Below are positions 25,988-34,249 of a stretch of 42,092 nucleotides of DNA, one piece after another (within the stretch, counting starts at the first letter, position 1; the number at the start of each line of letters is the position of its first letter). The notes beneath the pieces are model-generated. The model worked only from the letters and a program-made list of their open reading frames with translations, did not search any database and was not told the origin of the DNA. The DNA is from Clostridiales bacterium. Its GTDB lineage: Bacteria > Bacillota > Clostridia > Peptostreptococcales > Anaerovoracaceae. Made by a program: the position numbers and the translations under genes. The stretch is taken from positions 1 through 42,092 of the forward strand of contig JALEQY010000102.1 in the NCBI GenBank assembly GCA_022763735.1, given 5' to 3'.

Positions 25988-27555
25988 TGAAGGTTACAGT
26001 AGCTGACTGCCTGGAACTCAATGCTTTCAGAAATGCGGAGTTTGCTGCCGGCAGGGTTAATGCAGATAACGAAGTGAAATCGATATCAGTTCTAGATATC
26101 TGCAGTACTGATGATTTCTGGCTGAAAAAAAGTGATCGTACTGAAATACTTCTGACAGGTTTTCTCGGATGCAGGAAAGATGTTGAAACACAGTGCTCAA
26201 TCGTCAGACAGGCGGCTGAAAAGGGGTGTGCTGCACTTGTAGTGTATTATACAGGTAAGGCAAACAGGAACCTTGACCGCAGAGTGATAAACACTGCGGA
26301 GAGTGAACAGCTTCCCCTTATTATTATGGATCCGTCGGCAGACTATTCACAGGCGATAACAGAAGTGATGGACCGGGTGCTTTATGGTGACAATTTCAGA
26401 AACAGCCTTATAAGCAATACCGTCTTTCATCTGCTTAATTTCGAGAAACACAGCAATTTCCAGTCGGCAGTCAGGGAGGCTGCTATCAACAATGATTTTC
26501 AGCTGATCATTCTCAGTGAGGATTTTAACCCTATCCTGACAGTGGAAACGAGGCACAAAGCGACTATAGCCGATGCGATAAGACTCGGAAAAGAGCGGAA
26601 TGTTGAAGGCGATTCCAAAGTGTATACCATGATTGATGTCAACGGAGTTCTCACATACTGGGGGCCGGTGACTATCAATAATGATAAATACTATATGTTC
26701 ATAGTGGATAACGAGGATTCATACACTGCAGGAGAGATTACCAAACTTGCTGAGATTATAGAACTTGCTATGGGAATGTGGAAATACACTCCCGAGCGTG
26801 ATGCGAAGGCTGAATTCATCAAGGCACTTATCAGGGGCAACAAGAGTCTTGCTTATACATTGAAGGATGAAGCCAGAATAAACGGCGACGAAATACTCAG
26901 CGTATTTTTTACAAAAGGAATAGGGCAGGAAGCAGAAAGCCAGATCTTTGCTGAATTTGAAAAAACAGAGGATCTTAATATAATGAAAATCACTGAAGGT
27001 GATGAAACCTACGGTATGATACTGACATATGAGGAAGAAGGCAGCACTCCTGAATACAGGAACAGCTGCATGCAGCTGTTTGACAGACTTAAAAGCAATA
27101 AGAAAGCACGCATTTTCCATGTGACAGGTCTTAACGGGATAGAGGGCGCAGGAGATGCGTACAGGCTCATAAGCGAGAGCTGGTCCTTCGTGCAGAATGT
27201 ATTTCCGTACAAGAGGGTTTTTACCAAGTATGAGCTTACGCTGGTGAGCAACTGCATCAATATTCAGATTCAGGGCGGTTTTGTAAAAAAGAATTATATC
27301 GAGCTACTGGAGCCTTTCAAGGCTGCCGGAGAAAATAAAGGAAGGCAGCTGCTGGAGACTCTTGAAACTTTTGTTCTGGATGCCGGAATGAACAGCGGTA
27401 AGACAGCAGAATTCATGGGAATACATACGAATACCGTACAGTACAGACTCAAGAAGATAAATGAGATGCTGGGAGTAGAAATAACTGGCAACCGTGTTAT
27501 CCCGGGACTGACCATGGCACTTGCGCTTAAGCGGCTCGAACGGGTTGTGAGCTGA
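25987..27555 (+). CDS. PucR family transcriptional regulator
   Basis: 522 residues with the PucR layout. The N-terminal domain (about 1-125) has TVADCLELNAF and the LLTGFLGCRKDVETQ type segment. The middle region fits a CdaR GGDEF-like domain. A C-terminal PucR-type helix-turn-helix (about 470-520) has TAEFMGIHTNTVQYRLKKI. PucR relatives often control purine or nitrogen catabolism, but the target here is not evident. The ATG at 25987 uses the last base of the ftsH stop (TAATG), indicating translational coupling to the protease, an unusual partner. glyA follows 31 bases later with its own ribosome site and is probably in the same transcript. Confidence 0.88.
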   Translation: MKVTVADCLELNAFRNAEFAAGRVNADNEVKSISVLDICSTDDFWLKKSDRTEILLTGFLGCRKDVETQCSIVRQAAEKGCAALVVYYTGKANRNLDRRVINTAESEQLPLIIMDPSADYSQAITEVMDRVLYGDNFRNSLISNTVFHLLNFEKHSNFQSAVREAAINNDFQLIILSEDFNPILTVETRHKATIADAIRLGKERNVEGDSKVYTMIDVNGVLTYWGPVTINNDKYYMFIVDNEDSYTAGEITKLAEIIELAMGMWKYTPERDAKAEFIKALIRGNKSLAYTLKDEARINGDEILSVFFTKGIGQEAESQIFAEFEKTEDLNIMKITEGDETYGMILTYEEEGSTPEYRNSCMQLFDRLKSNKKARIFHVTGLNGIEGAGDAYRLISESWSFVQNVFPYKRVFTKYELTLVSNCINIQIQGGFVKKNYIELLEPFKAAGENKGRQLLETLETFVLDAGMNSGKTAEFMGIHTNTVQYRLKKINEMLGVEITGNRVIPGLTMALALKRLERVVS

Positions 27556-27586
27556 TAATAATGATAACTGGAAAAGGAGAAGATAA

Positions 27587-28840
27587 ATGTATTTCAATTA
27601 CCTAGAAAAAGCAGATCCGGAAATTACTGCGGCAATTAAACGTGAAATAGGAAGGCAGGAGTCCAAGATTGAGATGATTGCTTCAGAGAATTTCGTGAAT
27701 TATGAGATTATGGAAGCGGCGGGAAGTGCTCTGACTAACAAGTATGCAGAAGGGTACCCGGGAAAAAGATATTATGGAGGATGTGAGTTCGTAGATGAAG
27801 TTGAAACGCTGGCTATCGAACGTGCAAAAAAGATTTTTGGTGCAGATCATGCCAACGTGCAGCCGCACTGCGGAGCGAATGCCAATACAGCAGTCTATCA
27901 GGCTGTTCTTGATTACGGAGACACAGTGCTCGGAATGGATCTCTCCAACGGCGGACATCTGTCTCACGGATCCCCTGTTAATATCTCAGGTAAATCCTAT
28001 AATTTCGTTTCATACGGACTTGATCCAGAGACAGAAACCATCGACTTCGATAATGTGAGAGAACTTGCTCTCAAGCACAGACCGAAGCTTATTGTAGCAG
28101 GAGCATCAGCTTATCCGAGGACAATACATACAGATAAATTCAGGGAGATAGCTGATGAGGTGGGTGCGATTCTGATGGTGGATATGGCCCATATTGCAGG
28201 TATCGTGGCAGCAGGACTTCATCCTAATCCGGTGGAATATGCGGACATCGTTACCAGCACGACTCATAAGACTCTCAGAGGTCCCAGAGGCGGTCTGATT
28301 TTATGCAGAGAAAAATATGCCAAGGCAATAGATAAGGCTATATTCCCTGGAACTCAGGGTGGCCCTCTGATGCATATAATTGCGGCAAAAGCGGTATGCT
28401 TCAAAGAAGCTATGGAGCCGGAATTTATAACTTATCAGGAGCAGACTCTCAAAAATGCCCAGGCACTGGCAGGTGCCCTCAATGAGAAGGGATTTGATCT
28501 GGTTTCTGGAGGAACAGATAACCATCTGGTTCTTGTTAAACTGGTAAACAAGGGAATTACAGGCAAGCTTGCAGAAAAGCTGCTGGATGATGCCAATATA
28601 ACAACAAACAAGAATGCTATTCCTGACGACCCTGAAAGTCCGTTTGTAACCAGCGGCCTGAGAATGGGAACTCCTGCAATGACAAGCAGAGGCTTCAAGG
28701 AAGAAGATGTGATAAAAACTGTAGAAGCTATAGCACTGGTTATTGATAATCCTGAAAGTGCGGAAGCTATGCAGCAGGCCAGAGCAATAGTGAAGGAGCT
28801 TACAGATAAATATCCTCTCCACAGGAATTTCAGATATTAA
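27587..28840 (+). CDS. glyA: Serine hydroxymethyltransferase
   Basis: Interconverts serine and glycine while charging tetrahydrofolate with a one-carbon unit. The 417-residue length is normal. The PLP lysine is K228 in [31 protein letters not shown] at about 31-47, [15 protein letters not shown] at 51-65 and [14 protein letters not shown] at 116-129 are family hallmarks. The ribosome site AAAAGGAGA precedes the ATG. Its product supplies both glycine (for PurD) and, through folate, formyl groups (for PurN and PurH), linking it functionally to the purine operon, although it lies 13 kb away. A very strong terminator follows. Confidence 0.97.
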   Translation: MYFNYLEKADPEITAAIKREIGRQESKIEMIASENFVNYEIMEAAGSALTNKYAEGYPGKRYYGGCEFVDEVETLAIERAKKIFGADHANVQPHCGANANTAVYQAVLDYGDTVLGMDLSNGGHLSHGSPVNISGKSYNFVSYGLDPETETIDFDNVRELALKHRPKLIVAGASAYPRTIHTDKFREIADEVGAILMVDMAHIAGIVAAGLHPNPVEYADIVTSTTHKTLRGPRGGLILCREKYAKAIDKAIFPGTQGGPLMHIIAAKAVCFKEAMEPEFITYQEQTLKNAQALAGALNEKGFDLVSGGTDNHLVLVKLVNKGITGKLAEKLLDDANITTNKNAIPDDPESPFVTSGLRMGTPAMTSRGFKEEDVIKTVEAIALVIDNPESAEAMQQARAIVKELTDKYPLHRNFRY

Positions 28841-28878
28841 TTTCCCGCAGGGAGATATAACAGAATAATGAGTAATAT

Positions 28879-28921
28879 AAAACTCCTGCATCTGTGTGAA
28901 ATACACAGATGCAGGAGTTTT
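28879..28921. terminator. Bidirectional terminator between glyA and the PBP gene
   Basis: AAAACTCCTGCATCTGTGT (28879-28897) and its exact complement (28903-28921) form a 19-bp perfect stem with a 5-base loop. There are A4 on one side and T4 on the other, so it serves both converging transcripts. Confidence 0.92.
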
Positions 28922-28937
28922 CAGCTATCGGATGATT

Positions 28938-30305
28938 TCAGTCCACAACTTCCTGAAGGACCTTGTTTGCCACAGCGCCGGCCGCCTCTGAGCCGTAGCC
29001 GCCGTTTTCAACCAGAACCACGAAAGCATACGGAGTCTCATCATCGTTGAGGAAACCGGTAAACCATGCGTTCGGCTGATTGCCGTTGCCTACCTCGGCA
29101 GTACCTGACTTGGCGCATATATCAAGTCCGGGGAAATTAGAGGAACCGTAATTATTCTCAACATTGTTAGCCATCATTTCCTGAAGCGATGATGCGGTGG
29201 TCGATTCAATCATATCTCTGGTTTTGGTTCCTACTTTAGGGATCTTTTTGAAATAATCGGTTACGAGGGATGACGGCTCGATAATATACGGCATCACTGC
29301 AGTTCCGTCATTGGCGATAGCCCCCATGAATACCATCATTGAGCACGGATTGACCATGTCATGGTACTGACCTATTCCCGTCCATGCCAGATTGACACCC
29401 TCGTCCGGGAAATCAAATGTGCCTTTGGCAGTGTCTATTCCATTGATGTCAACCGCTTTGGTAAGGCCGGCTTTTTTAGTGTAGTCTTCCAGAACTCCAG
29501 GGCCCAGCTTTTCGGCAAGCTGACCGAAATAACAGTTGCATGATACTTCAAGTGCTTTTTTCAGATCAACTGTACCGTGAACCGCCAGGTCGGTGACTTT
29601 ATCCCCGTGACCGTAATCAACAGAGCCTGTACAGTTTACTTCCCAGCTGTATGCATCATCCAGCGTCTCAATAGATGCAGCTGCAGTTACAAGCTTGAAA
29701 ATGGAGCCCGGTACAAAAGTGGCTGAAGTGAAACGATTGATGTAGACCCCTGAGTACTGATCTTCATTGTATTCATTTATTACAGGAGGGTCAGCAGGAT
29801 CATATGAAGGGCAGCTGACCAGACAGATGATCTCTCCGGTTTTGTAATTATAAACTCCTACTGTACCTTTCCTGCCGTTCATTGCATCATAGGCTGCAGC
29901 GCATACATCGGCATCCAGAGTCAGGGTGATATCGCGGCCTTCATTATTCAGCGTGTATATGCCGTTGATAAAATCATAGCCGACCATCTCGTCGATAAAT
30001 GCTCTGTTGGCACCGGTGGTGATGTTGTTGTCCCTGTCGCCGGTTATATGCATCAGAGAGCATCGTACCGAATAATTATCATTATATATCATACCTTCTG
30101 AAGAGTTTTTCATCAGAAGCTGGTTGTTCCTGTCAAATAAGGTCCCTTTGGCCAGGTCTCCTTCAGCGTAAAGATCCCGGTTGCCTTCGTATATGGCCCA
30201 TTCATCGCCATGTACGAAATAGCGGTAGGTGAATACTCCCACACCTACGAAAAGAACACAGGCCAGCAGGAGACACATTATTGCACGTTTTTCTATTTTT
30301 TTCAT
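28938..30305 (-). CDS. Penicillin-binding transpeptidase (PbpA/FtsI-like, class B)
   Basis: Cross-links peptidoglycan outside the membrane. One N-terminal membrane anchor (about 8-26) is followed by a small N-terminal region and the transpeptidase domain. The active site is S201-x-x-K204 in VPGSIFKLVTA, the SxN motif S256-C257-N258 (SCN) and KSGT at 399-402. At 455 residues it lacks the large N-terminal and PASTA parts of other class B PBPs and is closest to actinobacterial/clostridial PbpA. The start ATG overlaps the stop of the upstream FHA-SEDS gene (ATGA), the classic pairing of a SEDS glycosyltransferase with its class B PBP. Confidence 0.93.
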   Translation of the reverse strand: MKKIEKRAIMCLLLACVLFVGVGVFTYRYFVHGDEWAIYEGNRDLYAEGDLAKGTLFDRNNQLLMKNSSEGMIYNDNYSVRCSLMHITGDRDNNITTGANRAFIDEMVGYDFINGIYTLNNEGRDITLTLDADVCAAAYDAMNGRKGTVGVYNYKTGEIICLVSCPSYDPADPPVINEYNEDQYSGVYINRFTSATFVPGSIFKLVTAAASIETLDDAYSWEVNCTGSVDYGHGDKVTDLAVHGTVDLKKALEVSCNCYFGQLAEKLGPGVLEDYTKKAGLTKAVDINGIDTAKGTFDFPDEGVNLAWTGIGQYHDMVNPCSMMVFMGAIANDGTAVMPYIIEPSSLVTDYFKKIPKVGTKTRDMIESTTASSLQEMMANNVENNYGSSNFPGLDICAKSGTAEVGNGNQPNAWFTGFLNDDETPYAFVVLVENGGYGSEAAGAVANKVLQEVVD

Positions 30306-32440
30306 TTCTTATCGCCTCCGAAAATATCATCTAAAGTCAGCGGCTGGTAATCCTCTTCTCTCTGTCGGGGTCTGCTGCTTTTGCCTGCGGACCTTTGGGC
30401 CTGAGATCTGGATGATGTTCCTGAAGATCTGGAAGCAGACGTTCCTGACGGAGATTTCGGTCTGTCAGTAGGGCCGTTTCGGAGGGTATCCAGTATATCA
30501 TCATTGTTTCTGTTTCTGGATGGTGCTGATTGCTCAAGCTTGCTGAAGAAATCATCATCCGAAAGGTCCTTGTACTGTATCTGCCGTTTCTTTGATGAAA
30601 CCTGAGTTTTCATTATCGTAGGCTTATCGTTGTGATAAGTGTAATCCATCTGATTGAAGGTGTTCTGTCTCGGTTTGCCGCCCTTTACTTCGCGTATGAT
30701 TTCTTCAGGGTTATCAGGACCCTCGCTTTCCATCTCGTTATCGAAATCTCCTTTGCGGTCAAGGCGTATTGCTATGCTGGCATTCTGCCGTGTATCAGCC
30801 GCTTTGAGAAAAGCGAGCATGCCCCATGAGGCAATCATACTGGTACCTCCCGAGGATACAAACGGGAAGGTTACGCCGGTAAGAGGAAGCAGATCCACTG
30901 AGCCGAATACATTGAGTATGGTCTGGAAGATAAACAGTGAAGTTGCGGCACAGGCAGCAATGCTGTAGTATGTTGATCTGCCTGCAATTATTGAGCGGAC
31001 AGCGAAAACACCTAAGGTTATGATGCACAGTACGGCCAGAATTGCTATTATAAGACCCCATTCTTCAGCCAGAAGTCCGAAAACCAGGTCCGTATTGGCA
31101 GCAGCTACATCACTGAGGTTGCCTTCTCCGGCTCCCAGACCGACAATGCCGCCGCTGGCGGCTGAAGTCATGGTCTGTACCTGCTGGAAACCTCCGCCGG
31201 TCGGATCATCCCACACATGTCCCCATGTGTCGAAACGGGTTGCTATATAAGGCTTGAATCGCAGTACCATCATTCCCATCAGACCTGCAGCTCCGATGAT
31301 CAGAATAAGCTTGGAGAAATCGCCGCTTCGCAGGAATGATATGATGAGGAATGTCACGAAAAAGATCATGGCAGTACCGAAGTCCCCCATAAGCGCCAGG
31401 CACCCCAGACAGAAAACAGAGAATCCCATGAATATCGTCAGGTTCTTTTTCTTCTGAAGATCATCCAGAGTAGCGGCACCCACGAAGATGAATACTATTT
31501 TTACAAGCTCCGAAGGCTGGATCGTGAAGCCTCCGATGGATATCCAGTTCTGAGCTCCGAATTTCGCTGTACCGAAGGCAAGATTGATTATAAGCAGGAA
31601 AACGCTTATTCCCATCAGTATGTACATTATTCTCTTGATTCTGTTAAGATCTCTCAGGAACCAGCACAGCCCGAAGAACAGTACGACTCCCAGGAACACA
31701 CATATGACCTGCTTGAATGCTGAACCTGGATATGCGGATGTCGTTACCGAGAGACTTAAGGTGGAAAGGAAGAACGCTATCATTTCCATTTCGAAGCCAA
31801 CACGTCTGAAAAGCCGCAGCACTATGACATAAGCCCACATAAGTGCACACAGCAGAGCAAAAGCCAGTGGCAGCTGTGGAGGGAAATCATCTCCCAGAGA
31901 AATGCTGAACTGAATGACGGTAAGCAGCTGAAACAGTGTGAGAGCCACAAGGGACGGCCACGGTGAAACCGGTGTTGTCTTGCGTTTTCTTTTCTCGATA
32001 TTGGACATCCTCTCTTCAAGACTTATCGGATACAGAGTGAAATCCGCACCTCCGATGGTCAGAACGTCGCCTGCTTTGAGGACAGTAGGCTCCTTGACGC
32101 GGACGCCGTTGATGGCAGAACCGTTCTTGGAGTTGAGATCGTTGTACTTCCATACACCTTCAGAATCACGCATCAGTGTGGCATGGCTTCTTGAAACGCT
32201 GTTCAGATTAAGTATGATATCGCAGCCCCGGCCTCTGCCGATCAGGTTTTCCCAGTGGGTGAGGGGTACACTGCTTCCGTCCGGGCACCCCAGATAAGCC
32301 CAGATCTCCGAAGGGTTCTTTGCCCGCAGGAGAGAGCGTATCTGTCTTGCCAGAATGAACAGTGCCAGAATCATGAAAATCCATCGTGCTGCAGTTGTGA
32401 AGTATAATCCTGCAAGCTCCAGCAGAGTGTCAAAATCCAT
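30302..32440 (-). CDS. FHA domain fused to a FtsW/RodA/SpoVE (SEDS) polymerase
   Basis: A 712-residue membrane protein. There is one membrane segment at about 15-31, then a cytoplasmic FHA domain at about 48-137 (GRGRGCDI at 69-76, SVSRSHATL at 81-89, NSKNGSAINGVRV at 103-115). A SEDS multi-pass region spans about 160-565, including WISIGGFTIQPSELVKIVF. A hydrophilic, Ser/Arg-rich tail of roughly 140 residues ends the protein. SEDS proteins polymerise glycan strands; FHA domains bind phosphothreonine, so a Ser/Thr kinase may control it. The ATG at 32440 has AAAGGAG six bases upstream (32447-32453 on the plus strand); the frame extends to 32497 but without a ribosome site. The gene overlaps the PBP by four bases. 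Confidence 0.9.
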   Translation of the reverse strand: MDFDTLLELAGLYFTTAARWIFMILALFILARQIRSLLRAKNPSEIWAYLGCPDGSSVPLTHWENLIGRGRGCDIILNLNSVSRSHATLMRDSEGVWKYNDLNSKNGSAINGVRVKEPTVLKAGDVLTIGGADFTLYPISLEERMSNIEKRKRKTTPVSPWPSLVALTLFQLLTVIQFSISLGDDFPPQLPLAFALLCALMWAYVIVLRLFRRVGFEMEMIAFFLSTLSLSVTTSAYPGSAFKQVICVFLGVVLFFGLCWFLRDLNRIKRIMYILMGISVFLLIINLAFGTAKFGAQNWISIGGFTIQPSELVKIVFIFVGAATLDDLQKKKNLTIFMGFSVFCLGCLALMGDFGTAMIFFVTFLIISFLRSGDFSKLILIIGAAGLMGMMVLRFKPYIATRFDTWGHVWDDPTGGGFQQVQTMTSAASGGIVGLGAGEGNLSDVAAANTDLVFGLLAEEWGLIIAILAVLCIITLGVFAVRSIIAGRSTYYSIAACAATSLFIFQTILNVFGSVDLLPLTGVTFPFVSSGGTSMIASWGMLAFLKAADTRQNASIAIRLDRKGDFDNEMESEGPDNPEEIIREVKGGKPRQNTFNQMDYTYHNDKPTIMKTQVSSKKRQIQYKDLSDDDFFSKLEQSAPSRNRNNDDILDTLRNGPTDRPKSPSGTSASRSSGTSSRSQAQRSAGKSSRPRQREEDYQPLTLDDIFGGDKK

Positions 32441-32471
32441 ATTAAACTCCTTTACAAAGTAAGCATCTAGG

Positions 32472-33416
32472 TTATATATTCTGTAAAAGTACTGCAAACA
32501 GCGGTATCGTGAAAATACACATGAGGGTCGTCAGAAGAACACCCTTTGTAGCAAAGGAAACATCTGCCTTGTACTGCTCCGAGAAAATCACCGAGCACAT
32601 GGCTACAGGCATGGCGGCCTGAATAACGATGACCGTTGACAGCAGCGAACCTGTCCCGATGATGAGCCTGACGAGGACAAGGGCGATGGCCGGTGCAACA
32701 ATAAGCTTCAGCAGACATACCAGATAACTGTATTTATTGGTGAACAGTTCTCTGAATCTGATGTCCGCAAGATGCGAGCCGACTATTATCATAGCCAGCG
32801 GGCTGGTGACAGATCCGATGGATTTCACCGGTCCGCCGATAATATCAGGAAGGGTCGTTCCCGATATATAGAGAATAAGCCCTATGATAACACCGAAAAA
32901 GCACGGGTTTATAAGACCCTTCAGTGTTTCGGACATTCTACGTTTCGATTCCTCGGCAGCAGAGCTCTGAATCAGTGAGATGCCTACTGTGAACATGAAC
33001 AGATCATAGGATGCATCGCACAGAGCTCCGTAGAATACCGCCTCCGAACCGAAAAGCCCGTTGAGAACAGGCAGTCCGATAAATCCGGTATTGCCGAATA
33101 CCAGCATGAAAGCCAGCATGCCGGAACGGGATGCCGGGAGCTTCAGGATTCTGGTAATTAGCTTCGAAAGCAGCATTGCTATCACGATAACGCACATGAA
33201 TATCAGTACTACGTATTTACAGTTGTCAAGCACCCGCATCGAGAACTCCATCTGCATTGCGCTTATTACAAGGCAGGGATATGTGATACAGGTGATCAGT
33301 GATGACATGCCCTGAGTGTATTCTCTGGTAAGTATACCCATTTTTTTCAGAACAAAGCCAGGTAATATTATAATAAAAGTTTTTGTTAAAGCTGTGATGA
33401 TTTCAAGCGTTCCCAT
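32472..33416 (-). CDS. AEC family (auxin efflux carrier-like) transporter
   Basis: 314 residues with about ten membrane segments in two halves, as in the AEC/PIN-like family. Recognisable parts are GFVLKKMGILT near the N-terminus, VFGNTGFIGLPV in the first half and SPLAMIIVGSHLADI at the start of the second half. Bacterial members move dicarboxylates such as malate or malonate, or amino acids; the substrate here is unknown. The ribosome site is AAAGGA, about 9 bases before the ATG, and a promoter lies at 33456-33484. The FHA-SEDS gene starts 31 bases after its stop with its own ribosome site, so co-transcription is possible. Confidence 0.85.
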   Translation of the reverse strand: MGTLEIITALTKTFIIILPGFVLKKMGILTREYTQGMSSLITCITYPCLVISAMQMEFSMRVLDNCKYVVLIFMCVIVIAMLLSKLITRILKLPASRSGMLAFMLVFGNTGFIGLPVLNGLFGSEAVFYGALCDASYDLFMFTVGISLIQSSAAEESKRRMSETLKGLINPCFFGVIIGLILYISGTTLPDIIGGPVKSIGSVTSPLAMIIVGSHLADIRFRELFTNKYSYLVCLLKLIVAPAIALVLVRLIIGTGSLLSTVIVIQAAMPVAMCSVIFSEQYKADVSFATKGVLLTTLMCIFTIPLFAVLLQNI

Positions 33417-33455
33417 ATAATCACGGGTCCTTTCGGGAAAAAATATTACAGTTAA

Positions 33456-33484
33456 ATTATACTAAAAAACTCTTTGACGGGCAA
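33456..33484 (-). promoter_or_regulatory. Sigma-A promoter for the AEC transporter
   Basis: On the reverse strand: TTGCCC (33484-33479), 17-base spacer, perfect TATAAT (33461-33456). The leader to the ATG at 33416 is about 33 bases. Confidence 0.6.
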
Positions 33485-33500
33485 TAGTTAAAGAATTCTG

Positions 33501-33506
33501 TATAAT
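33501..33506 (+). promoter_or_regulatory. Candidate -10 element for the duplicated-domain protein
   Basis: A perfect TATAAT at 33501-33506, with TG directly before it. A second TATAAT lies at 33556-33561. Neither has a good -35 at 17 bases (TTGACG at 33474 is 21 bases from the first), so the choice is open. Confidence 0.3.
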
Positions 33507-33595
33507 TTGCGGTGTAAGTCAGTTAAATATTGCACAGTAAAAATCAAAGTGATATTATAATGTAAAAGTCAAGAGATATTTCAAGGAGGTACGAA

Positions 33596-34141
33596 ATGTT
33601 AAAATTTGCTTATATCATCAATATGCCCGGACAGACTCCCGATACATATTCAGCCGTTTATGAGAATGCTGAAAGCTACAATAAAATTGTAGGAGTCGAT
33701 GGTGTGGAATCAGCTAAGGATTATGTGAAATCACTGGCGGATGATGGATATACACTCTTTAATCTGTGCGGCGATTTTGATGATGAGATTACTGCAGATA
33801 TACAGGCGGCAGCAGGTGAGGATGTCAAGATCAGACATGCTGATTATCTGCCTGAGGAAATGGAGAAAATGGGCAGACTGGAGGATCTTTCAACATATGG
33901 TATCGTGATAGTTATGCGCGGTGTTGAAACCCCTCAGCAGGTTGAACTCAAATGTGATGACTGTGATACTACAGCTATTTTTGTCAAGGATCTGGAGCAG
34001 GCTCAGGAAGCGGCAAAGACGCTGACAGACGGTGGAATCGCGTTTATCGAACTCTGCAGCTGGTTTGACAAGGAAAAGACCGAGGCAGTTATTGATGCAG
34101 TAGGTGGAGCAGTTCCTGTAGGATCATGCGGAGAACTCTAA
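33596..34141 (+). CDS. Small protein with two tandem copies of one domain (DUF6506-like)
   Basis: 181 residues, no signal peptide or membrane segment, acidic. It contains an internal duplication. Residues about 36-73 (ESAKDYVKSLADDGYT, FNLCGDFDDE) match residues about 131-171 (EQAQEAAKTLTDGGIA, FIELCSWFDKE) in spacing and in the shared L-C-x-x-F-D motif. Each copy begins with a hydrophobic strand (FAYIINM, YGIVIVM). The pattern reminds me of the DUF6506 family, an uncharacterised group, but I cannot confirm this. The second copy has extra cysteines (C120, C123). The ribosome site AAGGAGG precedes the ATG, and the gene stands alone between a divergent transporter and a convergent hydrogenase. 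Function unknown. Confidence 0.75.
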   Translation: MLKFAYIINMPGQTPDTYSAVYENAESYNKIVGVDGVESAKDYVKSLADDGYTLFNLCGDFDDEITADIQAAAGEDVKIRHADYLPEEMEKMGRLEDLSTYGIVIVMRGVETPQQVELKCDDCDTTAIFVKDLEQAQEAAKTLTDGGIAFIELCSWFDKEKTEAVIDAVGGAVPVGSCGEL

Positions 34142-34161
34142 CGGAACCGGAATACTGGAAC

Positions 34162-34198
34162 AAAATACCCGGGCTGAATCTCAGCCCGGGTATTTTTT
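34162..34198. terminator. Bidirectional terminator between the duplicated-domain gene and hydA
   Basis: AAAATACCCGGGCTGA (34162-34177) and TCAGCCCGGGTATTTT (34181-34196) form a 16-bp perfect stem with a 3-base loop. T6 follows on the plus strand and T4 on the minus strand. Confidence 0.92.
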
Positions 34199-34249
34199 GG
34201 GGATTTTTAGGTAAGTAAATTACTTATTACATATTGTCTTATGTCAGTT

